A stretch of 64,000 nt of DNA from JAIBJN01 sp963825255. GTDB taxonomy: Bacteria; Actinomycetota; Thermoleophilia; Gaiellales; Gaiellaceae. The notes beneath the pieces are model-generated. The model did no database searches, had not been told where the DNA came from, and was given only the letters and a program-made list of their open reading frames with translations. The position numbers were made by a program, and so were the translations under genes. This document shows, piece after piece, positions 17,870-27,160 of the stretch (its first letter is position 1; each line of letters opens with the position of its first letter). The DNA is taken from the NCBI GenBank assembly GCA_963825255.1, contig CAWGSF010000008.1, positions 124,001-188,000 on the forward strand, read 5' to 3'.

Positions 17870-19525
17870 ATGCCCGGAAGCACACGGATCGTCCCGCTCG
17901 GGGGGCTGGGCGAGGTCGGCAAGAACATGACCGTGGTCGAGTCCGACGACGGCATCGTCGTCGTCGACGCCGGCCTCTCCTTCCCGCGCGACGAGCACCT
18001 CGGCGTCGACCTCGTCCTCCCGGACTTCAACTACCTGCGTGAGCGCGCGGGCGAGATCCGCGCCGTCGTCCTCACCCACGGGCACGAGGACCACGTGGGC
18101 GCCCTCCCGTACCTCATGCGCGAGGTCGAGGTCCCCCAGGTCTGGGCGACCCGGCTCACGCTCGGGCTCGTGCAGTCGAAGCTCGACGAGCACGGCCTCC
18201 TGCGGGCGGCCGACCTCGTCGAGATCGACCCCGAACAGGGAGCCGCGGAGATCGGCCCGTACCGCACCGAGTTCGTGCGGATGGCGCACTCGATCCCCGA
18301 CGCCGTCGCACTCGCGTTCGAGACGCCGGGCGGCCTCGTCGTCGTCACGGGCGACTACAAGATCGACCACACGCCGGTGGACGGGTTCCGGACCGACCTC
18401 GGGAAGCTCGCCGAGCTCGGGAACCGAGGCGTCGACCTCCTCCTCGGTGACTCGACGAACGCCGAGCGCGTGGGGGTGACCGAGTCGGAGCGCACCGTCG
18501 GCGAGGTCTTCCGGCACCTGATCCCGCAGCGCGAGGGCCGTGTCCTCATCGCCTCGTTCGCGTCCAACATCCACCGCGTGCAGCAGGCGATGGACGTGGC
18601 CGCGGAGTCCGGTCGCAAGGTGTGTCTCGTGGGGCGATCCCTGCGCAAGAACGTCAACATCGCCCGGAACCTGGGCTACCTCGAGGTCCGGGACGAGCTC
18701 ATCGTGAAGCCGGAGGAGCTCGAGGGGCTCCGCCCCGAGGAGACGATGATCCTCTGCACGGGGAGCCAGGGGGAGCCGATGTCGGCGCTGACGCGCATGG
18801 CCTACCACGACCATCCCCACATCTCCGTCGAGGAGGGCGACACGGTCATCATCTCGGCCAAGCCCGTCCCCGGAAACGAGCTGCGCGTCCACGATACGAT
18901 CAACCGGCTCGCCAAGTCGGGTGCCGAGGTGCTCCATCAGGAGATCGCCCAGGTGCACGTCTCCGGCCATGGCAACGCGGAGGAGATCCGCACGATCCTG
19001 GCGCTCCTGCGCCCCACGAGCGTCATGCCCGTTCACGGCGAGTTCCGCATGCTCGCGGCGCAGGCCCGGCTGGCCCGCGACGCGGGCATCCCCGCCGACA
19101 GGATCCTCCTCGCCGAGAACGGCTCGGTCGTCGAGCTGCGAAGCGGGATCGCGCGGCAGGTCGACCGCGTCGAGGTGGGGAGCACCTTCGTCGACGGCCT
19201 CGGCGTGGGGGACGTGCGCGACGTCGCGCTCCGCGACCGCCGTCACCTCTCGGAGGACGGCGTCCTCATCGTCGTCGCGACGGTGGGCTCGCAGAACGGC
19301 CGCGAGATCGCCGCGCCCGAGGTCATCTCGCGCGGCTTCGCCGAGACCGACTCGCTCCTCGAGGAGGCCCGGCGCGAGGCCGAGCGGACGATTCTCGAGT
19401 GCATGGAGCAGAACGTGACCGAGCTCAAGCTCCTGCAGGCGCACATCCACGACAACGTCGGGAAGCTCGTCTCGGACCGCACCGGCCGCCGGCCGATGAT
19501 CCTCCCCGTCGTCGTCGAGGTCTAG
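17870..19525 (+). CDS. rnj: Ribonuclease J
   Basis: A 551-residue metallo-beta-lactamase/beta-CASP ribonuclease with endonuclease and 5'-3' exonuclease activity on mRNA and rRNA precursors. The zinc motif is LTHGHEDHVGALPYL, followed by the MAHSIPDAVAL histidine, the TGDYKIDHTP aspartate, the beta-CASP motif CTGSQGEPMSAL and VSGHGNAEEI. The length is typical. In many actinobacteria this gene lies near dapA and ftsK, as here. An RNase Y gene is also present further on, so this genome carries both decay nucleases. Confidence 0.95.
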   Translation: MPGSTRIVPLGGLGEVGKNMTVVESDDGIVVVDAGLSFPRDEHLGVDLVLPDFNYLRERAGEIRAVVLTHGHEDHVGALPYLMREVEVPQVWATRLTLGLVQSKLDEHGLLRAADLVEIDPEQGAAEIGPYRTEFVRMAHSIPDAVALAFETPGGLVVVTGDYKIDHTPVDGFRTDLGKLAELGNRGVDLLLGDSTNAERVGVTESERTVGEVFRHLIPQREGRVLIASFASNIHRVQQAMDVAAESGRKVCLVGRSLRKNVNIARNLGYLEVRDELIVKPEELEGLRPEETMILCTGSQGEPMSALTRMAYHDHPHISVEEGDTVIISAKPVPGNELRVHDTINRLAKSGAEVLHQEIAQVHVSGHGNAEEIRTILALLRPTSVMPVHGEFRMLAAQARLARDAGIPADRILLAENGSVVELRSGIARQVDRVEVGSTFVDGLGVGDVRDVALRDRRHLSEDGVLIVVATVGSQNGREIAAPEVISRGFAETDSLLEEARREAERTILECMEQNVTELKLLQAHIHDNVGKLVSDRTGRRPMILPVVVEV

Positions 19526-19566
19526 CTCGAACCCTCCACCGGCCGCAGCGTGGCGAGGAACTGCTC

Positions 19567-20156
19567 TCACGCGACTCGTACCCGCGCCGGTCACCGTGAC
19601 GAGCGTCTCCCCGACGACGATGCCCGTCTCGGCCTCGCCCGCCAGGACGATCGCCTCCTCGCCGCCCTCGAGCGCGATCGTCGGCTTACCGGCGAGCCCG
19701 CCGAAGGCGTCGCGGATCCACCGCTGCGCCTCATGCGTGCCGACGCGGCTCGCTGAGGACCTGGAGCTCCCTCCCAGCGCCCCAGTAGTCAGGAGCCAGC
19801 TCGTATCCGGGCAACAGGCCGCTCTGACACCCGTCCTCGGGAAGCTGGTGGAAGACGACGTAGACCGGAAGGGACTGGGATCCTCCGGGAGCGGACCCGC
19901 GTACGTCCCGCTCGGTGGCCACGATCGCGCGCCGAGGAGCCGAGTGTCGGCCCGAACCAGTAGGCGTCCACCGCCACCGTCGGCGGCGTTCCCGGCGCGA
20001 GGACGGTCCTGGACGGCTCGCCGGCGTCTGCAGCTCGCCTCCTTCGTGAACGCGACGCAGTCGCGCGGCATCGCGAGGGTCGGGAAGGTCGACGATCGCC
20101 ACCCACACACCCGGCTCACGACCAGGGGTGGCCAGGAGCGCTGCTCCGCGTTGCAC
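19567..20156 (-). pseudogene. Frame-broken gene of unknown function
   Basis: Protein-like sequence runs on the minus strand but changes frame several times. Frame A gives GVWVAIVDLPDPRDAARL; frame B gives TVAVDAYWFGPTLGSSA; frame A returns with LPVYVVFHQLPEDGCQSGLL and PDYWGAGRELQVLSEP; a third frame gives QRWIRDAFGGLAGKPTIALE and GETLVTVTGA, with a stop possible at 19567. Three of the four shifts fit single-base insertions. No family is recognised. It follows the enolase-superfamily gene, whose stop abuts it. It is either a decaying gene or a poorly sequenced intact one. Nothing else is seen between RNase J and this gene. Confidence 0.55.
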
Positions 20157-21218
20157 CTACGCGCTGTCCCAGCGGAACCCGGTGGCGCTCGGCTGCGGCG
20201 CGAGCGGGCTCTCCGGGAGCCCGGGAGGCGGGTCGAGACGGTTGATGTTGTACGCGGCAGGCGCGACGTCGTTCGGCGTCGACGGGTGGAAGAGCGAGGC
20301 GAGATGCTGGATCTGGCCGCGGCCCGGCCCGAGCTCCCACTGCCCGCCGCCGTAGACGGCGATCCCGCGCTCGGCGCAGTAGTCGTAGCCGTCGAAGAGC
20401 CGCCGGATGCTGCCGAAACGCGACGGCTTGAAGTTGATCGTCCGCGGCGGGAAGGGCAGGCCCTCGATGTCGGCGACGGAGTGGATGGGCGCGTCCCAGG
20501 TGATGCGGTCGCGGTATGGCGCGAGGACGGCGTCGGTCTCGTCGTTCAGGTCGGGGTCCTCGATCCAGGCCTCGGGGAACCCCTCGGCGACCATGCGGTA
20601 GAGGTCCGTATCGCCCGGCTGGTCGACGACGGTGCCCTTGTACGCGCCCTTCAGATCGACCGTGTCGACTGCCCCGGTCGCGCCCAGCGCGGCCACGAGC
20701 GCCTCGTCCCACTCGCTCGTCGGGTCGAGCTTGAAGCGGAGACTCGGATACCGCTCGAGGAGCAGTGGCACCGGGTCCGGCGCCGGCGGGCTCTCGATCC
20801 GAAGGGACATGACGAACGTCACGGCCTGCGCCTCGCGGCCCACCGCGTCCGCAAGGGACATGCCCGCCTGTCGCAGCGCGAGGTCGAGCCCCGCGCTCTC
20901 GTACGCCCAGCGGCGGTAGTCGAGGAACGCCGCCATGCCGGGTGCCGACCGGAAGAGCGAGAGCCCCTCGAGGAGCTGTGAGAACGAGTCGAGCGTATGG
21001 CTGCCGGCGAGCGGGAGCGTCGGGCCGTCCTCCTGGAGCGCCCGCTGGGCCTCGCCGTCGTAGGTGACGTCCTCGCCCACACCCTCGTGGCCGCCGCCCT
21101 CGAGGTGGATGACCGTCGTGAGCCGCGTGAAATCGTGCGAGGCCTGCACTTCGAGCCCCTCGAGCCGGTAGGCGTCGATCTCGAGCGGCAGGTCGCGGAC
21201 GCGGTCGTAGAGCGCCAT
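20157..21218 (-). CDS. Enolase-superfamily protein (mandelate racemase/muconate lactonizing-like)
   Basis: A 353-residue protein resembling the enolase superfamily: an N-terminal capping domain with TTVIHLEGGGHEGVGEDVTY, then a barrel with lysine- and acid-bearing strands such as FVMSLRIES, LRFKLDPTSEW, VDLKGAYKG, WIEDPDLND, TINFKPSRFGSI and GIAVYGGGQWELG. These positions match the usual pattern of metal-binding acids and catalytic lysines, but spacing is not canonical. Substrate and reaction are not determinable. It is transcribed away from the unknown gene at 21271. Confidence 0.7.
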   Translation of the reverse strand: MALYDRVRDLPLEIDAYRLEGLEVQASHDFTRLTTVIHLEGGGHEGVGEDVTYDGEAQRALQEDGPTLPLAGSHTLDSFSQLLEGLSLFRSAPGMAAFLDYRRWAYESAGLDLALRQAGMSLADAVGREAQAVTFVMSLRIESPPAPDPVPLLLERYPSLRFKLDPTSEWDEALVAALGATGAVDTVDLKGAYKGTVVDQPGDTDLYRMVAEGFPEAWIEDPDLNDETDAVLAPYRDRITWDAPIHSVADIEGLPFPPRTINFKPSRFGSIRRLFDGYDYCAERGIAVYGGGQWELGPGRGQIQHLASLFHPSTPNDVAPAAYNINRLDPPPGLPESPLAPQPSATGFRWDSA

Positions 21219-21270
21219 CCCTCGAGAACGGTACGTGTTCCCGCCGACTTGGTGTACTAGTTAGAGCAAC

Positions 21271-21822
21271 ATGACCGAGATGACGGCGACCGGCTGGGCG
21301 GGGCTCATGGCCTCCTACGGCGTCTCCGCGGGGACGACGACACGCCTTGTCCGCTCGCTGACGGCGAGCGAGGCGGCCGGCCTCGCCTTCTGCCGGCTCC
21401 TCGAGCGGTGGGCGCGCGGCGAGCCCGATCCGTGCACGCCCGAGCGCCGTCAGGCGGCCTTCCGCCGCGCGGCCGAGCGGGCCGAGACGGCTCTCACCGG
21501 CCTCGAGGCACCGCTGGGCCGGTTTCTCCTCGAGCTCGAGCCGCAGGGCGCCGAGGGCCGTTCGTGGTACGGCGAGCCCGGAGCGGGGGAGGTCCTCGAG
21601 TGGGACGCCGTGCTGAAGCGGGCAGGCGTCGCGGCCGCGCCCCATCGCGTCGCGCACGCCTATCTCGAGCTCGCGGTCCTCGTCCGGGCGCTCGAGGGCC
21701 TGACCGACTCCGCGCGGCTGCAGTCCGCGCCCGATCGCGATTCGCTGTGGGCGGGGCTCTTCGACCTGCGCGAGAACCTCCTCGACGGCGCCCTCGACGA
21801 CCTGCGAGCGCTTGCCGCCTAG
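21271..21822 (+). CDS. Hypothetical protein, unknown function
   Basis: A 183-residue, predicted all-helical soluble protein of no family I recognise. It is rich in Ala, Leu, Arg and Glu, with SLTASEAAGLAFCRLLERW in the first third and SLWAGLFDLRENLLDGALDD near the end. No metal or nucleotide motifs are visible. It overlaps the ribokinase start by 11 bases, so it is probably co-translated with that gene. It diverges from the enolase-superfamily gene across a 52-base gap. Confidence 0.7.
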   Translation: MTEMTATGWAGLMASYGVSAGTTTRLVRSLTASEAAGLAFCRLLERWARGEPDPCTPERRQAAFRRAAERAETALTGLEAPLGRFLLELEPQGAEGRSWYGEPGAGEVLEWDAVLKRAGVAAAPHRVAHAYLELAVLVRALEGLTDSARLQSAPDRDSLWAGLFDLRENLLDGALDDLRALAA

Positions 21823-22649
21823 CATCGCGGTCGTCGGGTCGGTCAACCTCGACCTCGTCACGACCTGCGACCGCCTGCCGCGCCCCGGCGAGACGCGTCA
21901 CCGGCGGCGAGTTCCGGATGGTTCCCGGCGGGAAGGGTGCGAACCAGGCGGTCGCCGCCGCCCGCCTCGGCGCCACGGTCCGGCTCGTGGGAGCCGTCGG
22001 CGATGACCCCTTCGCCGACCTCGCGCTCGCGGACCTCCGTCGCGAAGGGGTCGACCTCTCGGGGCTCGCGCGGGCCCCGGCGCCCACCGGGGTCGCCGCG
22101 ATCCTCGTCGACCGCCACGGCGAGAACCAGATCGTGGTCGCGCCCGGCGCGAATGCGTCGGTCACCCTGGAGGGGACCGACCTGGGAGCGCCGGACGCCG
22201 TCCTCTGCCAGCTCGAGATCCCGCTCGAAACCGTCGCGGCAGCGGCCCGGGAGACGTCCGGCTTCTTCTGCCTGAACGCCGCCCCGGCGACCCCGGTGCC
22301 CGCCGAGGTCCTCGGACGCGCCGACCTCGTCGTCGTCAACCGCTACGAGCTCGACGCGCTCGCCGAGATGCCCCGGGTCGTCGCGCTCACGCTCGGCGCC
22401 GAGGGCGCAGCCGTCCTCGAGGACGGGGAGGAGGTCGTCCGCGCGGCGCCGCCTCGCGTGGAGGCGGTCGACGGCACGGCCGCAGGCGACGCCTTCACCG
22501 CCTGCCTCGTCGTCTCCCTGCTCGAGGGCCGCGACCGCGAGGAGGCGCTCCGGCGCGCCTGCGCCGCCGGCGCGATCGCCGCCTCGCGGCCCGGGGCGCA
22601 ACCCTCGCTCCCTACCGCGGACGAGGTCGACGCGATACTGCGCGCGTGA
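21812..22649 (+). CDS. rbsK: Ribokinase (PfkB family), interrupted by a +1 frameshift
   Basis: Phosphorylates ribose or a similar sugar, or a nucleoside. The N-terminus SIAVVGSVNLDLVTTCDRLP is in one frame; after RPGET the reading continues in the next frame as TGGEFRMVPGGKGANQAVA. Deleting one base at 21896 joins them into a normal PfkB protein. The second PfkB signature is DGTAAGDAFTACLVV, with the catalytic Asp. The start is TTG at 21812, overlapping the previous gene. The stop overlaps the GTG of the nucleoside hydrolase (GTGA), which suggests that ribose released from nucleosides is phosphorylated here. Confidence 0.85.
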
Positions 22650-23579
22650 GCGAGCGCACGCCGATCCTGATCGACTGCGACCCCGGCCACGACGACGCGA
22701 TCGCGCTCCTGCTCGCCCTCGCGAGCCCGGAGGTCGAGCTCCTCGGCGTCACGACGGTCGCCGGGAACCAGACGCTCGCGAAGACGACCGCGAACGCGCT
22801 GCGGGTGCTCGAGTTCGTCGGACGGTCGGACGTCCCGGTCGCGGCCGGCGCGGACCGTCCGCTCTCCCGGGAGCTCACCGTCGCCGCGCACGTGCACGGC
22901 GAGTCGGGGCTCGACGGCCCGGCGCTTCCGCCTCCGCGAGGGGCGCCCGTCGACGAGCACGCCGTCGACTTCCTCGCCCGGTCGGCGCTCGGCGCCGGGC
23001 GGGCCGTCACGCTCGTCCCGGTCGGCCCGCTGACGAACATCGCGCTCTTCCTCGCGCGCCACCCCGAGGCGGTCGAGGCGGTGGAGCGGATCGTCCTCAT
23101 GGGAGGCGCCATCGCAGAGGGCAACACGACGCCCGCGGCGGAGTTCAACATCTGGGCCGACCCCGAGGCGGCGCGGCGCGTGTTCTCGAGCGGCGTGCCA
23201 CGTGACGATGATCGGCCTCGACGTGACGCACAAGGCACTCATGACCGAGGCGCACGCCGGGCAGCTCAGGTCGGCGGGGCCAGCCGGCCGCATGGTCGCC
23301 GAGCTCTACGACTTCTTCGTCGGCTTCCACCGCGAGACGTACGGCTTCGAAGGGGCGCCCATCCACGACGCCGTGGCGGTCGCCCACGTCCTCCGGCCGG
23401 GCCTCGTCGAGACGGTGCACCGCCGGGTCGACATCGACTGCGGGTCGGAGCTCTGCCGCGGGCGGACCGTGGTGGACCTCTGGCGGCGCACCGACCGGGA
23501 GCCGAACGCGGACGTCGGCGTCGGGATCGACGGGGACGCCTTCCTCGAGCTCCTCTGCGGCCGGATCGCCTCGCTCTGA
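22646..23579 (+). CDS. Inosine-uridine-preferring nucleoside hydrolase, interrupted by a +1 frameshift
   Basis: Hydrolyses ribonucleosides to base and ribose. The calcium-binding signature DCDPGHDDAIAL is at the N-terminus, followed by GVTTVAGNQ, the VHGESGLDGP loop, PVGPLTNIAL, IVLMGGA and AEFNIWADPEAA. After FSSGVP the frame changes and continues as TMIGLDVTHKALMT with the C-terminal IHDAVAVAHVL, which holds the conserved Asp/His. Removing one base near 23201 restores the family sequence. It is coupled to ribokinase by a GTGA overlap. Confidence 0.87.
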
Positions 23580-23609
23580 GGGAGCAGAAGCGCGCCCGCG
23601 CGCTCTTCC

Positions 23610-23628
23610 AAGTAACAGTCTGTTACTT
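23610..23628. repeat. 19-bp perfect palindrome, copy 1
   Basis: AAGTAACAGTCTGTTACTT, a perfect 9-1-9 inverted repeat, AT-rich in a GC-rich background. It lies 30 bases after the nucleoside hydrolase stop and 44 before ftsK. An identical copy lies at 44027-44045. It may be a terminator-like hairpin or a protein-binding site. Confidence 0.8.
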
Positions 23629-23672
23629 GCCGGCGGGGAGGAGGGGCGCCGCGGCCCCCGAACTGCCTTGGC

Positions 23673-25907
23673 ATGGCGCAGCGGAAGCGTCCAGCTCGCG
23701 TTCGCCCGAAGTCGCCTGCGCGCGTGCGAAAGGCCAAGCGCGCGCGCCGGCAGCAGGGCCACCAGCACCACGAGCTCCTCGGGCTCGGGCTGCTGTGCGC
23801 CGGGCTCTTCCTCGCGTTCGTCACCTGGCTGGAGGGAAACGGGGGCGTGATCGGGACGACGGTCGCGGACTGGCTCGACACGGTCCTCGGCATGGCGCGG
23901 ATCGGCGTGCCCGTCGTCCTCATCGTCCTCGGCGCGCTGTTCGTCGCGCGCGCGTCCCTCGTGGACGTGAAGCCGTTCCGGACCGGCCTCGTGCTCCTCT
24001 GCGTCGGCGCCATGACGCTCCTCGGGGAAGAGCGCGGCGGGGCGATCGGGACCGCCCTCGAGTCCGTCTTCGGCCGCCTCCTCGGCGACACGGGGACGTT
24101 CATCCTCGGGCTCTTCCTCTGCTGGGCCGGCGCCCTGCTCCTCACGGGCGCGTCGCTGGGGGCCCTCCTGCGCCGCTCCGCCCGCGTCGCGCGCGACACC
24201 GCCGTCGCGGCGCGGCGCAAGGTCGACCTCGTCCGCCCGTCCGCCGACCGACCTCCCTCCAGGCGTCGACTGCCGGACACCGCGTCGAACGGCCACGTCT
24301 CGGCGACCCCGCCGGTGGACGGCGAGCAGGCCTATCCCGACGTCGTCGGCGACGCGCCGCCACAGCAGCCGGTGCTCGTCGACCAGCTCGCCGAGCCGCT
24401 GGAGACGGAACCGCAGACCGAGCCGGGCTCGGTCCCGTCGATGTTCGACCCTCCGACCAGCGAGCACGCCGGCTACCGGCTCCCCGACCCCGGGGTGCTC
24501 AGGCGGTCGCGCCCCCACGACGGGCAGCCCGCGAAGGCTGCCGAGCGGACGGCCGAGGCGCTCCTCCAGGCGCTCCAGAACTTCGGCATCGACGCGACCC
24601 TCGTGGGCCAGGTCGTCGGCCCGCGGGTGACCCGCTACGAGCTCCAGCTCGCGCCCGGAACGAAGGTCGGGAAGGTCTCCGCCCTCAAGGACGACCTCGC
24701 CTACGCGCTGGCGACGACGGAGATCCGCATTCTGGCGCCGATCCCCGGCAAGCAGGCCGTCGGCGTCGAGGTTCCCAACCTGGCCCCGAACATCGTCACG
24801 CTCGGCGACATCTTCGACGAGCTGCCCTCGTCGGCGAGCCCGCTCTCGATCTGGCTCGGGAAGGACATCTCGGGCACGTCGGTCTCGGCCGACCTCGCCC
24901 GCATGCCGCACATCCTCATCGCGGGCACGACGGGCTCCGGGAAGTCCGGCTGTATCAACACCATGCTCTGCTCGGTGCTCCTGCGCGCCACGCCGGACGA
25001 GGTGCGCATGATCCTCGTCGACCCCAAGCGCGTCGAGCTGGGCCTGTACGAGTCGATCCCGCACCTGCTGACGCCGGTCGTGTCGAGCCCCAAGGTCGCC
25101 TCCGCCGTGCTCGCGAACGTCCTCACCGAGATGGACCGCCGCTACGAGCAGATGAGCGTTGCCCGCGCCCGCAACCTCCCCGAGCTCAACCGCGCGCTCC
25201 GCAAGCGCGGCGACCAGACGCTGCCCTACCTCCTCGTCGTCATCGACGAGCTCGCCGACCTGATGATGGTCTCCCCGCAGGAGGTCGAGGATGCGGTCAT
25301 CCGCCTCGCCCAGAAGTCGCGCGCCGTCGGGATCCACCTCGTCCTGGCCACGCAGCGCCCCTCGGTCGACGTGATCACGGGGATGATCAAGGCCAACGTC
25401 CCCTCGCGCATCGCCTTCGCCGTCTCGAGCCAGACGGACAGCCGCGTCATCCTCGACACGTCCGGCGCGGAGAGCCTCCTGGGCCAGGGCGACATGCTCT
25501 TCAAGCCGCTGGGCACCTCCCGCCTCCAGCGCGTGCAGGGTGCCTACGTGAGCGAGGAGGAGATCGCCCTCATCGTCGAGCAGTGCCGGAGCCAGCGGGC
25601 CCAAGAGCTCGACGAGTCGCTGCTCGCCGCGCCCGAGCCGGTGCACGCGGGAGACGACGCCGACGAGGACTTCGACCCCGACGAGGACCCGCTCCTCGAC
25701 AAGGCCATCGAGGTCGTCGTCCAGACGCAGACGGCGTCGGTGTCCCTCCTCCAGCGTCGGCTGCGGGTCGGCTACACGCGGGCCGGGCGCCTCATCGACA
25801 TGCTCGAGCGGCGCGGGATCATCTCGGGATACGAGGGCTCGAAGCCACGCCGCGTCCTCGTCGGCGAAGGCGACCTCGACCGGGTCCTCGCTGACATCGC
25901 CTCGTAG
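23673..25907 (+). CDS. ftsK: FtsK/SpoIIIE-family DNA translocase
   Basis: A 744-residue septal DNA pump that moves chromosome termini during division. A basic N-terminus is followed by about four transmembrane segments (residues 35-160), a Pro/acidic linker (to about 280), the alpha domain (LLQALQNFGIDATLVGQVVG), the RecA-like motor with Walker A GTTGSGKS at about 417 and Walker B YLLVVIDELADLMM, and a C-terminal winged-helix gamma domain (ASVSLLQRRLRVGYTRAGRL) that reads polar chromosome sequences. The linker is short. It stands alone with the repeated palindrome upstream and a small palindrome downstream. Confidence 0.96.
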   Translation: MAQRKRPARVRPKSPARVRKAKRARRQQGHQHHELLGLGLLCAGLFLAFVTWLEGNGGVIGTTVADWLDTVLGMARIGVPVVLIVLGALFVARASLVDVKPFRTGLVLLCVGAMTLLGEERGGAIGTALESVFGRLLGDTGTFILGLFLCWAGALLLTGASLGALLRRSARVARDTAVAARRKVDLVRPSADRPPSRRRLPDTASNGHVSATPPVDGEQAYPDVVGDAPPQQPVLVDQLAEPLETEPQTEPGSVPSMFDPPTSEHAGYRLPDPGVLRRSRPHDGQPAKAAERTAEALLQALQNFGIDATLVGQVVGPRVTRYELQLAPGTKVGKVSALKDDLAYALATTEIRILAPIPGKQAVGVEVPNLAPNIVTLGDIFDELPSSASPLSIWLGKDISGTSVSADLARMPHILIAGTTGSGKSGCINTMLCSVLLRATPDEVRMILVDPKRVELGLYESIPHLLTPVVSSPKVASAVLANVLTEMDRRYEQMSVARARNLPELNRALRKRGDQTLPYLLVVIDELADLMMVSPQEVEDAVIRLAQKSRAVGIHLVLATQRPSVDVITGMIKANVPSRIAFAVSSQTDSRVILDTSGAESLLGQGDMLFKPLGTSRLQRVQGAYVSEEEIALIVEQCRSQRAQELDESLLAAPEPVHAGDDADEDFDPDEDPLLDKAIEVVVQTQTASVSLLQRRLRVGYTRAGRLIDMLERRGIISGYEGSKPRRVLVGEGDLDRVLADIAS

Positions 25908-25919
25908 CGGGTCCCGCTA
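25905..25919. terminator. Short palindrome at the ftsK stop
   Basis: TAGCGGGTCCCGCTA is a perfect 7-1-7 inverted repeat beginning at the stop codon of ftsK. As RNA it would be a 5-bp stem with a 5-base loop; termination is only a guess. Confidence 0.3.
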
Positions 25920-26013
25920 ACGAACAGGCGTTGCGGAGCGTCCTAGAAATGGGGACGCGGGAGGGTTAGCATCCTGCGAGTCCGTTTGACGCATGGGCGA
26001 TAGAGGAGGTTCC

Positions 26014-27111
26014 GTGAACGTAACGCGCAAGCTGCCGTGGTTCCTCGCGGTGCTCGCAGTCCTGATCTTCGCGCTCGGCGCAGCCAGCTGCGGCGGCGAC
26101 GACGACGATGAGGGGACTCCGGCCGCCACGGGCGGGGAAGACACGACCGCGGCCGAAGGCATCAGTGTCGGAATGGTGAGCGACACCGGCGGTCTCGACG
26201 ACCGCGGCTTCAACGAGTTCTCGATTGCCGGCTTCGAGCAGGCGGAGGCAGAGCTCGGGGTCACAGGTCGCGTGTACGTCTCCAACTCGGGCGACGACTA
26301 CCTGCCGAACCTGACCGCGGCGGTCGACGACGGACACGACCTCGTGATCGGCATCGGGTTCCTCATCCAGCCGGCCGTGGCCGAAGTGGCAGCGCAGGCG
26401 ACCGACGTCACCTTCGCGGGCGTCGACCAGTTCTACGGCGAGGAGCCCGACTGCGGAGGGGACACCGGCGTGACGTGCTCCCTGCCGAACGTCGTCGGGC
26501 TGCAGTTCCCCTCGGAAGAGGCGGGCTACCTCGCCGGCATCGTCGCGGCCATGACGACGAAGAGCGGCACCGTGTCGACGGTGGGCGGCGTCAGCATTCC
26601 TCCGGTCGACAACTGGATCTCCGGCTTCCAGCAGGGCGTGATCGACACGAATCCCGACGTGAAGGTGCTCAACGCCTACTCGCAGGACTTCGAGGACCAG
26701 GCGAAGTGCAAGGAGATCGCGCTCGACCAGATCAACCAGGGCTCGGACGTCGTCTTCCAGGTGGCCGGCAAGTGCGGCCTCGGGGCGCTCGACGCCGCGT
26801 GCCAGGAGGGCGCCTACGGGATCGGCGTGGACGCCGACCAGTCGTTCGCAGGCGACTGCGTCATCACGAGCGCGCTCAAGCCGCTCCAGGTGGCCGTCTT
26901 CCAGACGATCAAGGCCGCGCAGGAAGGGACCCTCGAGGGAGGCCAGAACCTGTTCTTCGGCATCCAGGACTACCCGGACGCCGAGCTGCTCGCACCGTTC
27001 ACCGACGCCGTCCCGCAGGACGTCCAGGACGCCGTCGCGGCCGCCCAGGAGCAACTGATCAGCGGGGAGATCGATCCCCCGGCGACACTCAAGGACGTCC
27101 AGAAGCAGTAA
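26014..27111 (+). CDS. BMP-family ABC transporter substrate-binding lipoprotein
   Basis: A 365-residue extracellular receptor of the basic membrane protein (PnrA/BmpA/Med) family, whose studied members bind purine nucleosides. It has a hydrophobic signal sequence with lipobox ending AASC about residue 27, an Asp-rich linker (GGDDDDEG), then GMVSDTGGLDDRGFNEFS, the family's signature start, and PSEEAGYLAGIVAAM. GTG at 26014 is chosen because GGAGG lies 4 bases upstream; an in-frame ATG at 25993 has none. It heads an operon with the ATPase and two permeases, separated from them by a strong hairpin. Confidence 0.93.
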   Translation: MNVTRKLPWFLAVLAVLIFALGAASCGGDDDDEGTPAATGGEDTTAAEGISVGMVSDTGGLDDRGFNEFSIAGFEQAEAELGVTGRVYVSNSGDDYLPNLTAAVDDGHDLVIGIGFLIQPAVAEVAAQATDVTFAGVDQFYGEEPDCGGDTGVTCSLPNVVGLQFPSEEAGYLAGIVAAMTTKSGTVSTVGGVSIPPVDNWISGFQQGVIDTNPDVKVLNAYSQDFEDQAKCKEIALDQINQGSDVVFQVAGKCGLGALDAACQEGAYGIGVDADQSFAGDCVITSALKPLQVAVFQTIKAAQEGTLEGGQNLFFGIQDYPDAELLAPFTDAVPQDVQDAVAAAQEQLISGEIDPPATLKDVQKQ

Positions 27112-27120
27112 CGGATCCGC

Positions 27121-27148
27121 ATGCGGGGCGGCTTCGGTCGCCCCGCAT
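27121..27148 (+). terminator. Intercistronic hairpin after the substrate-binding lipoprotein gene
   Basis: ATGCGGGGCG at 27121-27130 pairs perfectly with 27139-27148 around the loop GCTTCGGT, followed by a pyrimidine-rich TCCTTTCC. A partial terminator or 3'-end stabiliser here would make more binding protein than transporter. Confidence 0.6.
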
Positions 27149-27160
27149 TCCTTTCCGACG

